Shown here piece after piece: positions 7,709 through 17,095 of a stretch of 64,000 nt of DNA (its first letter is position 1; each line of letters opens with the position of its first letter). The stretch comes from Sphingomonas sp. YR710 (GTDB taxonomy: Bacteria > Pseudomonadota > Alphaproteobacteria > Sphingomonadales > Sphingomonadaceae). Both the position numbers and the translations under genes were made by a program. Below the pieces are notes generated by a model that was not told the origin of the DNA, made no database searches, and saw only the letters and a list, made by a program, of their open reading frames with translations. The stretch covers positions 186,001-250,000 of the forward strand of contig NZ_FMZJ01000002.1 in assembly GCF_900101455.1 (NCBI RefSeq), in the 5' to 3' direction.

Positions 7709-9106
7709 ATGCTGTTTCCGACGCTGGAATTCGGGCTGTTCTTCCTGTTCGCCTTCGCGGTGGTGTGGGCGGCATCGCGCAGCAACGAATGGCGCAAGAT
7801 CCTGCTGCTGCTCGGAAGCTGGGTCTTCTACGGCGCGTGGGACTGGCGGTTCGTGGCGCTGCTGATCGGGTCGGCCTTCCTGAACTGGGGGGCCGCGCGC
7901 ATCGTCGATGCCGTCGAGACGCGCGGCATGCAAAAGGCGGTGGTCACGATCGGCGTGATCGCCAATCTGGGCATACTCGGCTTCTTCAAATATTATGATT
8001 TCTTCCTCGAACAGCTTGGCGGCCTGCTGACCCATATCGGGTTCGGCCGCGACCTGCCGCTGATGCAGATCGTGCTGCCAGTGGGTGTATCCTTCTTCAC
8101 CTTCCAGGCGATGTCCTATCTGATCGACGTTTATCGCGGGCGGGTGAAGGCCGGCTCGCTGCTCGACATCACGTTGCTGATGTCCTTCTTCCCGCATCTC
8201 GTCGCCGGGCCGATCGTGCGTGCGTCGGACCTGCTGCCGCAATTTCGCAAGGTGCCGAAGCTCGATCGCGGCATGGTGGCGATGGCGCTGCTGCTGATCG
8301 TGTGGGGGCTGTTCAAGAAGGCGGTGGTCGCGTCCGAACTGTCGGTCAACCTCGTCGATCCGGTATTCTTCGATCCGTCGGCGCATTCGAGCCTCGATCT
8401 GCTGATGGCAGCCTATGGCTATGCGGTGCAGATCTATTGCGATTTTTCGGCCTATAGCGACATGGCGATCGGGATCGCGGCGCTGTTCGGCTATCGTTTC
8501 CCGCGCAATTTCAACCAGCCCTATCGCGCCAGCTCGCTCCAGGATTTCTGGCGGCGCTGGCATATCAGCCTGTCGAGCTGGCTGCGCGACTATCTCTACA
8601 TCGGCCTCGGCGGCAATCGCGGCGGCCTGTTCATGCAGTGCCGCAACATCGCACTGACGATGCTGCTCGGCGGCTTCTGGCATGGTGCCAAATGGACCTT
8701 CCTGATCTGGGGCGGGCTCCACGGCGCGGTGCAGGTGGTCGAGACCCTGTGGCGCAAGGCGCGCCTGCCCGGCCTGCCCAGGCTGCTGGCGATCATCGTC
8801 ACGTTCCACATTGTGACATTGGGCTGGATCTTCTTCCGCGCCGAAAGCTTCAGCGCGGCGATCGCCTATCTGGGCGGCATGATGCAGGGCGACTGGCGCA
8901 ACACCGTCACCACGCCGTTGCTCGCCGGGCTGATGGTGCTGGGCATGGCCTATCATTTCACGCCGCCATCGATGCCGCAGCGCGTGGCGATGGGGCTGCG
9001 GCGGCTGCCGGCGCCGGCGCTCGGCGTGCTGATCGCCGCGATCATCCTGGTGATCGACAGCATGCGCTATGAAGGCGTCGCGCCCTTCATCTATTATCAG
9101 TTCTAG
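7709..9106 (+). CDS. MBOAT family O-acyltransferase (AlgI/DltB-like)
   Basis: A 465-residue polytopic membrane protein of the membrane-bound O-acyltransferase family, which passes acyl groups across the inner membrane for modification of alginate-like polymers, peptidoglycan or exopolysaccharides. Visible marks are many hydrophobic helices, the conserved SLQDFWRRWHISLSSWLRDY stretch around residue 280 and the catalytic His in WGGLHGA near residue 337. With the two SGNH proteins upstream it forms an acetyl-transfer unit. Confidence 0.93.
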   Translation: MLFPTLEFGLFFLFAFAVVWAASRSNEWRKILLLLGSWVFYGAWDWRFVALLIGSAFLNWGAARIVDAVETRGMQKAVVTIGVIANLGILGFFKYYDFFLEQLGGLLTHIGFGRDLPLMQIVLPVGVSFFTFQAMSYLIDVYRGRVKAGSLLDITLLMSFFPHLVAGPIVRASDLLPQFRKVPKLDRGMVAMALLLIVWGLFKKAVVASELSVNLVDPVFFDPSAHSSLDLLMAAYGYAVQIYCDFSAYSDMAIGIAALFGYRFPRNFNQPYRASSLQDFWRRWHISLSSWLRDYLYIGLGGNRGGLFMQCRNIALTMLLGGFWHGAKWTFLIWGGLHGAVQVVETLWRKARLPGLPRLLAIIVTFHIVTLGWIFFRAESFSAAIAYLGGMMQGDWRNTVTTPLLAGLMVLGMAYHFTPPSMPQRVAMGLRRLPAPALGVLIAAIILVIDSMRYEGVAPFIYYQF

Positions 9107-9116
9107 GAGGGCACGG

Positions 9117-9446
9117 ATGGCGCATGATCCCCATATCCACGATCTGCCATCGCCGGTCGACCTGCCGCGGGACGCCCACTCGGCACGCCATCCCTTGCAA
9201 TGGACTGCGGTGACGATCGCCGTCGCGACAGTCGCATTGCTTGTCACCAATCCGGGCGCGCTGTCCGACTGGATCGGCGAGCGCGATCCGACCCCGATCC
9301 AATTAAAGGCCTCCGAGCTTGCCGACCACTGGACCGCGCTGATGGATCAGGCCGGCATGACGGCACCGCGCCAGAAGCTCCACGCCCTCTGGAAGCAAGG
9401 CCAGGCGAAGCGGTTCGGCAACGAGGCGTCGACCGCCACGCCGTGA
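9117..9446 (+). CDS. Small single-pass membrane protein of the O-acetylation unit
   Basis: A 109-residue protein starting 11 bases after the MBOAT stop with a good ribosome site (AGGAGGG). It has a His/Pro-rich cytoplasmic head, one hydrophobic segment (about residues 30-47) and a charged tail. No family is recognised. Position suggests it is an accessory of the MBOAT/SGNH system. It ends immediately against the stop of the convergent gene (stop codons at 9444-9446 and 9447-9449). Confidence 0.7.
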   Translation: MAHDPHIHDLPSPVDLPRDAHSARHPLQWTAVTIAVATVALLVTNPGALSDWIGERDPTPIQLKASELADHWTALMDQAGMTAPRQKLHALWKQGQAKRFGNEASTATP

Positions 9447-9920
9447 TCAGGCGATGAGCGGCGTGACGATCGCATTGGTGGCGCGCACGACATCGGCCGG
9501 CGCCAGTCGCACCTGCAGCCCGCGCAGGCCGCCATTGACGAACACATAGGGTTCCGCCTGCGCGGCCGCCTCGATCATTGTCGGTACAGGCTTCTTCTGG
9601 CCGAACGGGCTGATCCCGCCAACATGATAAGCGGTCAGCCGTTCGGCCCGTGCGGGCGGCATCATGCGCGCCGTCTTGCCGCCGAGCACGGCTGCCGCCT
9701 TGCGCAGCGAAAGTTCGCAATCCGATGGGATGATCGCGCAGGCCGGCTTGCCGTCCACCTCGATCATCAGGGTTTTCAGCACGCGGGAAGGCGATTCGCC
9801 GAGCGCCTCGGCCGCCTGCAGGCCGACCCGTTCGCCGCCGGGCGCATATTCATAGCTTTGGACGGAGAAGGGCACGCCCGCCTTGGCGAGCGCGATCGTG
9901 GCGCGGGTGCTTCTGGACAT
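9447..9920 (-). CDS. ybaK: YbaK/EbsC-type aminoacyl-tRNA deacylase
   Basis: A trans-editing deacylase of the YbaK (Cys-tRNA-Pro deacylase) type, about 157 residues. Visible marks are the N-terminal TRATIALAKAGVPF helix, the substrate-pocket Lys in RVLKTLM, and the GGISPFGQKKPVPT loop typical of the family. The ATG at 9920 is preferred; an in-frame start at 9965 would add 15 atypical residues. Confidence 0.9.
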   Translation of the reverse strand: MSRSTRATIALAKAGVPFSVQSYEYAPGGERVGLQAAEALGESPSRVLKTLMIEVDGKPACAIIPSDCELSLRKAAAVLGGKTARMMPPARAERLTAYHVGGISPFGQKKPVPTMIEAAAQAEPYVFVNGGLRGLQVRLAPADVVRATNAIVTPLIA

Positions 9921-9965
9921 GCCGGCCTTCTTATAACGACCGGATCCGGCCGTTAAGAGCCGCAA

Positions 9966-10538
9966 TCAGCGGTAGAAGACGTGATCGCCGACGGTCGTCA
10001 GACGCTGACGGGTCCGGAAGAAGGCATTCGCCGGCTGGAAGGCCGCATGATAATAGATCGCGCCGGGCACAACCGGGTCGGCCGCGCCAGCCATCGCCTC
10101 GCGCGAGACTTCCACCGCCGTCGCCCAGCGATCGGTGTCGCGGCGGGGATGATAGGATGCCGTGTTGAAGAACTGGCCATGCTGGTTGGTCACCTCGCAG
10201 ACCGTATCGGCGAAGCGATCCTTGCCCACGCGGTTCATGATGAGCTGCGCAACCGCGAGCTGGCCCGAGCGCGGCTGATTGCCGGCTTCGTGATGAACCA
10301 CCTTTGCCATGCACTCGAGCTGTTCGTCGAGCTTGGCGGTGGCGGAAGGGGTTTCCTTGAGGAGAACCTTGTCGATCCCGTCCGCGACGACATGGTCGTC
10401 GGCGGTGATCTGGCTGGTCATTTCGTAAGCGAGAGTCGGTTCGGAAGTCGGAATAGCCGCAAAGCCCATGGCTCCTGTGGCGGCGGCAAACAACATTGCG
10501 GCCAACATGAGCGGATGTTGAGCAAGCTTAGCGGACAT
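9966..10538 (-). CDS. Exported cell-wall hydrolase, SleB (Hydrolase_2) family
   Basis: A 190-residue protein with an N-terminal signal peptide or anchor (residues about 10-28) and a C-terminal SleB-type domain. The domain starts around VVHHEAGNQPRSGQLAVAQLIMNR, with the catalytic Glu in HHEAG, and continues through HGQFF and AIYYHA, all typical of cortex-lytic-like lysozyme-fold hydrolases in alphaproteobacteria. It likely trims peptidoglycan in the periplasm. Confidence 0.88.
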   Translation of the reverse strand: MSAKLAQHPLMLAAMLFAAATGAMGFAAIPTSEPTLAYEMTSQITADDHVVADGIDKVLLKETPSATAKLDEQLECMAKVVHHEAGNQPRSGQLAVAQLIMNRVGKDRFADTVCEVTNQHGQFFNTASYHPRRDTDRWATAVEVSREAMAGAADPVVPGAIYYHAAFQPANAFFRTRQRLTTVGDHVFYR

Positions 10539-10857
10539 TCAGCACTCCAACCTATGCGCGAATGCCAACGCCCGCCCCGAACACCAAAACAAGGGGCGGC
10601 GTGCTCATTCACGACTTGTCGCGAGGGGGGCGGAAAGAGTTGTCGTGCCCCCGTACGACCGGATTTGCGCCCCTCTGATGGCCAAAGCGTAAATCCGTCA
10701 ACCTATCCACGACGAGTCGTTACGCCAGCGGGACAGCCCGAGTGAGGCTGCGGACGCCGTTCAGGCCGCAGAAATCATGAAAAACGCCTTATCTTCGCCA
10801 CGAAACTGTTGTGAAATTGCAATATTCGGCGGGGCGGGTCAGTAGGGATTCCAGCCC
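10539..10857. other. Intergenic region between divergent genes
   Basis: This 319-base gap separates the SleB-type gene (leftward) from the AI-2E transporter gene (rightward). It contains an imperfect hairpin (CGCCCC around 10572 pairing with GGGGCG around 10595) close to the sleB start and a CGGGACAGCCCG palindrome near 10731. No convincing coding frame or strong promoter match was found. Confidence 0.5.
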
Positions 10858-12165
10858 TTGTCCATTGCGACGAATCATCGCCGCACAACGGTCTGGCCGA
10901 TCGAGGATGAAGATATCGTGCGACTCGCGGCCGGCGACGAACTGCAACACAAAGAGCCGGGGGTGGAAACGCCCGCTTCCGAATCCGGGTCTGTCAGCGT
11001 CGTCGATGCCGTCAGGGCATCGATGGTCAATCAGGCCGAAATGGCCTACCGCCGCGACCGCCTGCTCGCCTGGCTGGCGCTGACCGCCGGCGCCGGTATC
11101 ATCTTGGCCATCCCCTTTGCCCTGCATGCGGGTTCGGAATTTTTTCTGCCGGTTACGTGCGCGCTGGTGATCGCCGTCGCGCTGGTGCCGTTGCTCGAAT
11201 GGCTGGAGCGCAGGGGCATGCCTTCGGCGATCGCGTCGCTGTTCTGCGTGCTGCTGTTCCTTGTCCTGGCCAATGCCGCGATCGCATCGGTGATCGTGCC
11301 AGCGACCGACTGGTTCGCGCTGCTGCCCTCACGTATCGCATTGATCCGACACAATCTGTCGCCACTGATCGATATCTATGCCGCGTTCGAGCGGTTCGTC
11401 GATCAGACGATGGGAACGTTCGCGCGCAGTTCGGCCACCAGCGCGCGCACTGTGACGGTCGAGGCACCGAACTCGCTGTTCGATTATGTCGCGACGTCGG
11501 CGCCGCACGCGATCGTGCAGATGCTGTTCTCCACCCTGGTCGTCTATTTCTTCCTGAGCGGGTGGACGCGGATGCGCCGGCGCACGATCACCAGCCGGGG
11601 CAGCTTTTCGAGCGCGATGACGACGGCACGCGTGATCCAGGAGATGGTCGACCGCACATCGGCCTATCTCGCGACGATCACCACCGTGAACATCGGCATG
11701 GGCGTGCTTGTGTCGCTGGTGCTGTGGTTCGTGGGCATGCCGACGCCGATGATGTGGGGCGGGCTGGTCGCGATCCTCAATTATATCCCCTATTTCGGCC
11801 CCATCCTCGGGGCCGGGCTGCTGGCAATCGGGGGACTGATGACCTTCGCCGATCTCGGCTATGCGCTGGTGCCGGCGGCAATGTTCGTCGCTGTCCATCT
11901 GGTGGAGGCGAATGTGCTGACGCCCATGCTGGTCGGCCGCCGGCTGACGATCAATCCGCTGTTGATTCTGGTGGCGCTGAGCTTCTGGAGCTGGGTGTGG
12001 GGGACGGCAGGCGCGCTGCTCGCGGTGCCGCTGCTGATCATCCTGAAGACGATCCTCGACGCCGCGGGCTGGCCGGATATCACCGGCTTCCTGTTCGCCG
12101 AGGGCACTTTCACGAACGCACATGGAGATGAGGAGCCGCTCGCGCAGTCCTGGCCCGAAAAATGA
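10858..12165 (+). CDS. AI-2E family transporter (PF01594 type)
   Basis: A polytopic membrane protein of about 435 residues. The first 60 residues are hydrophilic, followed by about eight hydrophobic helices with the family signature region MWGGLVAILNYIPYFGPILG and the C-terminal LTPMLVGRRLTINPL. Members export small molecules such as AI-2 or act in Na+/H+ exchange; the substrate here is unknown. The start is a TTG at 10858 or a later in-frame codon; the long hydrophilic N terminus makes the exact start uncertain. Confidence 0.85.
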   Translation: MSIATNHRRTTVWPIEDEDIVRLAAGDELQHKEPGVETPASESGSVSVVDAVRASMVNQAEMAYRRDRLLAWLALTAGAGIILAIPFALHAGSEFFLPVTCALVIAVALVPLLEWLERRGMPSAIASLFCVLLFLVLANAAIASVIVPATDWFALLPSRIALIRHNLSPLIDIYAAFERFVDQTMGTFARSSATSARTVTVEAPNSLFDYVATSAPHAIVQMLFSTLVVYFFLSGWTRMRRRTITSRGSFSSAMTTARVIQEMVDRTSAYLATITTVNIGMGVLVSLVLWFVGMPTPMMWGGLVAILNYIPYFGPILGAGLLAIGGLMTFADLGYALVPAAMFVAVHLVEANVLTPMLVGRRLTINPLLILVALSFWSWVWGTAGALLAVPLLIILKTILDAAGWPDITGFLFAEGTFTNAHGDEEPLAQSWPEK

Positions 12166-12226
12166 GTCGCCCGGCGGTTGACACGCCACGGGGCCTCCAC
12201 TAGTTCGCCCCCCACGACGCAGTAAT

Positions 12227-12303
<77 letters not shown>

Positions 12304-12658
12304 CTCTTTCAATAGCTCAGGAAGAGATGGCGGCGGTCAGATTTCATCGCGCCCGTCAGATAGAACGACCGCCACGTCCGGCACGCCAACAGCCAAAGAA
12401 CACCCCTGTTACCATCCCGTCTCTTCTGAGACGACCCTGGCATCGGCGCCCCCCGATCCCGCTGCGGCTCCTCATAGCTCGACACCGTTTCGAGCCGTCG
12501 GAACACCGGCGAGCCTGCGCCGCGCCCTGACCAGGCACCGGCCTTCGTCGCAGTGCCGCGTAGCCACCTTGCACCATTCAAGTCTTTGCCGCACGTTAGC
12601 CCCAGTGCGTCTTTCTCGCGCACCCGTTAGTGGTTCAATCCCGGAAGGCGCGTTCGCC
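12304..12658. other. Leader region between tRNA-Asp and the chemoreceptor gene
   Basis: These 355 bases hold no convincing gene. The frame of the chemoreceptor stays open back through the tRNA, but that upstream translation is low in plausible structure and includes the tRNA itself, so it is taken as untranslated leader. No strong sigma-70 promoter was found by eye. Confidence 0.5.
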
Positions 12659-14584
12659 ATGGCTCTTGTCAAGAAATCCACGCTCGCCGCGCGCCCGGCT
12701 ACACGGCCAGCCGCCACCCCGGCGAAACCGGCGAAACCGGCGGCGCGAACAGAGCGCATGCGGACGCAGGTTGCAACGAGCCAGGACGGGCTCGCCGAAC
12801 GCATCGCCGCCGCCTCACAGGAGCTTGCCAGCGGCCTGACCGAAGCGGCTTCGGCTGCTGCAGAATTGCAACGCGCAATGGACCAGATTTCGAGCGGTGC
12901 GGAGGAGGCCGCCGGCGCGGCACAGGAGTCGTTGGGATTAATCGGATCGCTGACCGCCGAATTCGGCGCCGCACGCGAACGCGCCGAAGCCGCGCGGCGC
13001 CAGACCGAGTTGCTTCAATCCGCCTTTCTGGAAACGAGCGGACAGATCGACGGTTCGATCGCCGCGATCGAAATCAATGCCACGCGCCAGCTTGCCTCGG
13101 TCAAAGTCATCAGCTCGCTTGAGGCGCGCGCCGGCGATATCGGCGACATCAGCAGGATCGTCGCCGATATCTCGGATCAGACCAGCCTGCTCGCCCTCAA
13201 CGCTACGATCGAGGCTGCACGCGCGGGCGATCATGGGCAAGGCTTCGCCGTCGTTGCCGACGAGGTGCGTGCGCTCGCCGAAACGTCCGAGGCGAGCGCA
13301 AGCGACGTTCAGCAGCTTTCACTCGAAGTGGTCGAACTGGTTCGCGCCGTCGCCGCCCGCATTCGCTCGGCGGCGGACCTGGCCAGCGGCGAAGCCGCTT
13401 CCGGCCGGGCGGTCGTGACGACGCTCGATGCTGCCCGTACCGATCTGGCGCGACTGTCGGAAGGCGCCCAAGCTATTCTTCAGGTGGCGATCGAGGCCGA
13501 TATCGCGGCGCGCGAAGCGATCCAGGGATCGGAGCAGGTCGCCGCCGCCGCCGAGGAGCAATCCGCGGCTGCGACTGAAGCGCAGCAGGGCGTCGAGCAG
13601 CAGAGCATTTCGCTCGACCAAAGCCAGCAGACTGCGGACGAACTCGCCGCGCTGACCGAGCGACTTCAGTCGGGCGACGATATCCAAGAGTCCGCCGAAC
13701 AGGTGGCCGCCGCGGCCGAGGAACTCTCTGCAACGGTTCAGGAACTGTCCGGTGCCGCAGGCCAGATCCTTGTCGCGATCGAACAGATCAGCCGCGGCGC
13801 CGAGCTTCAGGCGTCGGCGACCACCGAGGCCAACGCCGCAATGGCACAGATCGAGAAGGCAGCAAACGTGGCCCAGGGGCGCGCGCGTGAAGGCGTTGCC
13901 GGTGCGGCTTCGGTGACCACGCATATTACCGAAGGGCGGGCGACAATCGCCCGGCTTGCCGATGGCGTTGGCGCGGCGCTCGAAGAGACCCGCGCGGTGA
14001 TGGGTGCGGTGGCGGGACTGAACGACGTCACCCGCAAGATCGAAAAAATCATCGATGCGCTCGCGCTCGTGGCGGTGCAGACCAACATGCTTGCGGTCAG
14101 CGGGTCGGTTGAGGCAACCCGCGCTGGCGAGGCGGGGCGGGGATTTGCCACGGTGTCGGCCGATATTCGGAAGCTCGCGCGCGACAGCGCCGCCAATGGC
14201 GAGCGCGCCCGCGACGTCGTTCGTGCGATGCAGGACGAGATCGCAACCGTCCGCCGCGACCTGGACCAGCTGGCGAGCGCTTCCGAACTCGAAGTGGTGC
14301 GAAACCGCGGCGTACTGGATCGCTTTGCCACGATCCTCGCCGACATGGCGCAGACCTCGGCCTCAAGCAGCGCGATATTTGAGGGCAGCAATACGATCCT
14401 GAACGCAGTGCGCGAGATACGCAGCGGAACCGAACAGATTGCAACCGTCGCCGAAGAGGCGTCGGCGGCAGCGGGGCAGGCGGCAAGCGCGGCAAGGCAG
14501 CAGGCACACAGCGCCGAGGATCTCGCGGCGGCGATCGAGGAAATAGCCTCGCTTGCCAGCGCTCTTCTGACCGCGAAAAGCTGA
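12659..14584 (+). CDS. Soluble methyl-accepting chemotaxis protein with two signalling tips
   Basis: A 641-residue chemoreceptor with no transmembrane segment and no recognisable ligand-binding domain. After an Ala/Pro/Lys-rich head it is nearly all heptad-like helix. The conserved hairpin tip appears twice: residues about 165-210 ([20 protein letters not shown]) and a diverged copy about 460-510 ([20 protein letters not shown]). Each is flanked by EEQSAAATE- or EELSATVQE-type adaptation-helix motifs. It should drive CheA through the CheW gene that follows ten bases downstream. The ATG at 12659 is the natural start. Confidence 0.9.
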   Translation: MALVKKSTLAARPATRPAATPAKPAKPAARTERMRTQVATSQDGLAERIAAASQELASGLTEAASAAAELQRAMDQISSGAEEAAGAAQESLGLIGSLTAEFGAARERAEAARRQTELLQSAFLETSGQIDGSIAAIEINATRQLASVKVISSLEARAGDIGDISRIVADISDQTSLLALNATIEAARAGDHGQGFAVVADEVRALAETSEASASDVQQLSLEVVELVRAVAARIRSAADLASGEAASGRAVVTTLDAARTDLARLSEGAQAILQVAIEADIAAREAIQGSEQVAAAAEEQSAAATEAQQGVEQQSISLDQSQQTADELAALTERLQSGDDIQESAEQVAAAAEELSATVQELSGAAGQILVAIEQISRGAELQASATTEANAAMAQIEKAANVAQGRAREGVAGAASVTTHITEGRATIARLADGVGAALEETRAVMGAVAGLNDVTRKIEKIIDALALVAVQTNMLAVSGSVEATRAGEAGRGFATVSADIRKLARDSAANGERARDVVRAMQDEIATVRRDLDQLASASELEVVRNRGVLDRFATILADMAQTSASSSAIFEGSNTILNAVREIRSGTEQIATVAEEASAAAGQAASAARQQAHSAEDLAAAIEEIASLASALLTAKS

Positions 14585-14594
14585 CACGCCACTT

Positions 14595-16007
14595 ATGTCA
14601 TCCAGCGTGTCCGAACAGCTGCTGAGCTTCCGCGTGGGGGTGGAGTGTTTCGCTATCCCGGCGAGCGCTGTGCAGGAGGTCATCAGGCGGCCGGCAATGG
14701 TTCGCGTGCCGCATGCCCCGGCGCCGTTGGTAGGCCTTGGCAATCTGCGGGGCACGATCCTGTCGGTGGTATCGCTTGCGGCCTTGATGGAGCGCAAGGG
14801 CGGCGCCGATGGGCAGCGCGTCATCGTGCTTGGTGGTGCCGACGGCGTGGCGCTTCTCGTCGATGACGTGTCGGCGTTGATCAGCGACGAGCAGACCCGC
14901 GGCAGCGGTCGCATCGCCCGAAAGATCGATGTTCCCGGGCTGCTCGCGAGGAACTTCGTCGCGCCGCAAGCCCGATCGCACCGTGTGGCGCAGGGCCAAG
15001 CCGTCGTCGACACGTCCGCCAGTGCCGTTAGCCAGCTCATATTGCTGGGCTTCACGATCGGAGAGCAGCTGTTCGCGCTTCCGGTCGACCAGATCGACGA
15101 GGTCATCCGCCTGCCGGACAGTATCGCCTTGCTGCCGCAGTCCGACGACGCCGTGGTCGGGACGGCGGGGCACCGCGGCGCGCTGCTGCCGATATTGTCG
15201 CTGCGCCATCTGCTGATGCTGCCCGGGACCGACAGGGATGTCGTGCCCAGGATCGTGATCGCCCGCATCGGTCGCCATCGGGTCGGGCTCATTGTCGACG
15301 CGGTCAACACGATCGCCCGGGTCGATGAAGGCGCGGTCGACCTCATTCCGGCGGTGTTGGCACGGGGGGCGGGCGAGGCGCGAATAAAAGCGATTTGCCG
15401 CCTCGATGGCGGGCGGCGCCTGATCTCCGTTCTGGATGCGGGCCAGTTGTTGCGCGACGATATCATCGCGCAACTCGCAGAGGCGCAAAGCGAGGAACAG
15501 ATCATGGTCGAGGCCGACAAGGCCGCTGCCGACAGCGAGCAATTTCTGATCTTCCGCATCGGCGAGGATATGTTCGGCCTTCCGGTGACGGCGGTGAGCG
15601 AAGTCGTCAGGATGCCGGAAAGCCTCGGAACGCTGCCACGCGCCCCGGCCTTCATCGAAGGGATCATGAACCTGCGCGGCCAAGCGATCCCGGTTATCGA
15701 CCAACGGCGGCGCTTCGATGCGCCGGCCGATGCCAACATACGCCGCCGCGTGATTATCGTCAGCCTGGCTGACATGCAGGCCGGATTCGTGGTCGACGGC
15801 GTCTCCGACGTCGTTCGTGTCCGCCGCGACTCATTGCAGCCGGCGCCCGATCTCGGCGACGGCGCGGTCCGCATCTTCGATCGGGTGGCGATGATCGGCG
15901 CCGAGCAGCGCATGATCCTGCTGGTGGAGCCTCGCGAACTCCTCGACCGCGCCGAACGCGATCTTCTCGATGCGATGAACGCCGGAGATGCGCCGTCCGC
16001 CCCATGA
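14595..16007 (+). CDS. Triple-domain CheW adaptor
   Basis: A 470-residue protein made of three successive CheW domains: about residues 6-140 (LLSFRVGVECFAIP), 146-300 (LILLGFTIGEQLFALP) and 313-460 (FLIFRIGEDMFGLP). Each has the VxxI/V-x-E-V-I/V-R strand and a LRG or HRG turn before the hydrophobic partner-binding strand (GNLRGTIL, GHRGALLP, MNLRGQAIP). Normal CheW is one domain of about 160 residues that links receptors to CheA. Its stop overlaps the cheB start. Confidence 0.92.
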   Translation: MSSSVSEQLLSFRVGVECFAIPASAVQEVIRRPAMVRVPHAPAPLVGLGNLRGTILSVVSLAALMERKGGADGQRVIVLGGADGVALLVDDVSALISDEQTRGSGRIARKIDVPGLLARNFVAPQARSHRVAQGQAVVDTSASAVSQLILLGFTIGEQLFALPVDQIDEVIRLPDSIALLPQSDDAVVGTAGHRGALLPILSLRHLLMLPGTDRDVVPRIVIARIGRHRVGLIVDAVNTIARVDEGAVDLIPAVLARGAGEARIKAICRLDGGRRLISVLDAGQLLRDDIIAQLAEAQSEEQIMVEADKAAADSEQFLIFRIGEDMFGLPVTAVSEVVRMPESLGTLPRAPAFIEGIMNLRGQAIPVIDQRRRFDAPADANIRRRVIIVSLADMQAGFVVDGVSDVVRVRRDSLQPAPDLGDGAVRIFDRVAMIGAEQRMILLVEPRELLDRAERDLLDAMNAGDAPSAP

Positions 16008-17095
16008 CCCGATTGCTGATCGTCGACGATTCTCCGCTGATGCGGCGCCTGCTCGGCGGCATTTTCGCCGCCGAGGGCGATTTCGAAATCGAAACCGCGC
16101 GCAACGGCACCGAAGCGCTCGACAAGCTGACGGCCTTCAGCCCCGATGTCGTAACCCTCGACATCCACATGCCGGGAATGGATGGGCTCGCCTGCCTCGA
16201 TCGGATCATGGTCGAACGTCCCTGCCCGGTGGTGATGGTTTCCTCGTTGACGGCCGAAGGCGCTGCGGAGACGCTTGAGGCGCTTTCACTGGGCGCCGTC
16301 GCTTTCGTGGAAAAGCCCAGCGGCCCCGTTTCGATCGAGATCGAGCGGATAGCAGCGGATCTCGTCGCAACCGTGCGCGCAGCCGCGACCGCTCGCCTTT
16401 CGCGGACGCACCGGCTGAGCGAGCGGTTGCGGAAACGGGGCGAGCGGTTCATTGCGCCTTTGGCGCGGATTTCCGCTCCGGCCGGGCGTATCCGACGCAA
16501 ACCCCACCAGCCGAGCCGCAAGGGCATCGTGCTGGTGGGAAGTTCGACCGGCGGCCCGCCGGCGCTGGACGCACTTCTGGCGCCGCTACCGGCGGATTTC
16601 CCATGGCCGATCGTGGTTGCGCAGCACATGCCGGCGACGTTCACCAAGGCGCTCGCCGCGCGGCTGGATCGCCTTTGCGCGCTAAGCGTAGTTGAGGTGT
16701 CCGCGCCGGTTCTGCTTGATGCGGGGACCGTATATGTCGGGCGCGGCGACGCCGACCTCATATTGGTCAGCCGTCCCACCGGCGTGATGGCAATGGCGGC
16801 ACCAGCCGACGCCGCCTATCACTGGCATCCAAGCGTTGATCGCCTCGTCAGCAGCGCGATGGCGGTTGCGGAACCGGAGAGCCTTATCGGTGTATTGATG
16901 ACCGGCATGGGCGCGGACGGAGCAGAGGCAATGACCAGACTTTACGGCGCCGGCGGCCAAACGATCGCCGAGGCCGAAGACAGCGCCGTCGTCTGGGGCA
17001 TGCCCGGCGCTCTGGTCAAGGCAGGCGGGGCCGGGTTCGTCGTCAGTCTGCGGCGCATTGCTGCGCGCCTCATCGACCTGGTCCTGACCGCATGA
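16004..17095 (+). CDS. cheB: Protein-glutamate methylesterase CheB
   Basis: A 363-residue response regulator and methylesterase that demethylates or deamidates receptor glutamates after phosphorylation by CheA. The receiver has Asp53 (LDIHMPGMDG), acidic VDDS near residue 8 and EKP near 103. The catalytic domain has the Ser-His-Asp triad: Ser181 in VGSSTGG, His208 in AQHMP and Asp near 305 in TGMGADG. It overlaps cheW upstream and cheR downstream by four bases each. Confidence 0.96.
   Translation: MTRLLIVDDSPLMRRLLGGIFAAEGDFEIETARNGTEALDKLTAFSPDVVTLDIHMPGMDGLACLDRIMVERPCPVVMVSSLTAEGAAETLEALSLGAVAFVEKPSGPVSIEIERIAADLVATVRAAATARLSRTHRLSERLRKRGERFIAPLARISAPAGRIRRKPHQPSRKGIVLVGSSTGGPPALDALLAPLPADFPWPIVVAQHMPATFTKALAARLDRLCALSVVEVSAPVLLDAGTVYVGRGDADLILVSRPTGVMAMAAPADAAYHWHPSVDRLVSSAMAVAEPESLIGVLMTGMGADGAEAMTRLYGAGGQTIAEAEDSAVVWGMPGALVKAGGAGFVVSLRRIAARLIDLVLTA

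Noticed and set aside
7337-9250. 637-codon minus-strand frame opposite the MBOAT gene
   Set aside because: His/Gln/Arg-rich shadow of a well-supported membrane protein.
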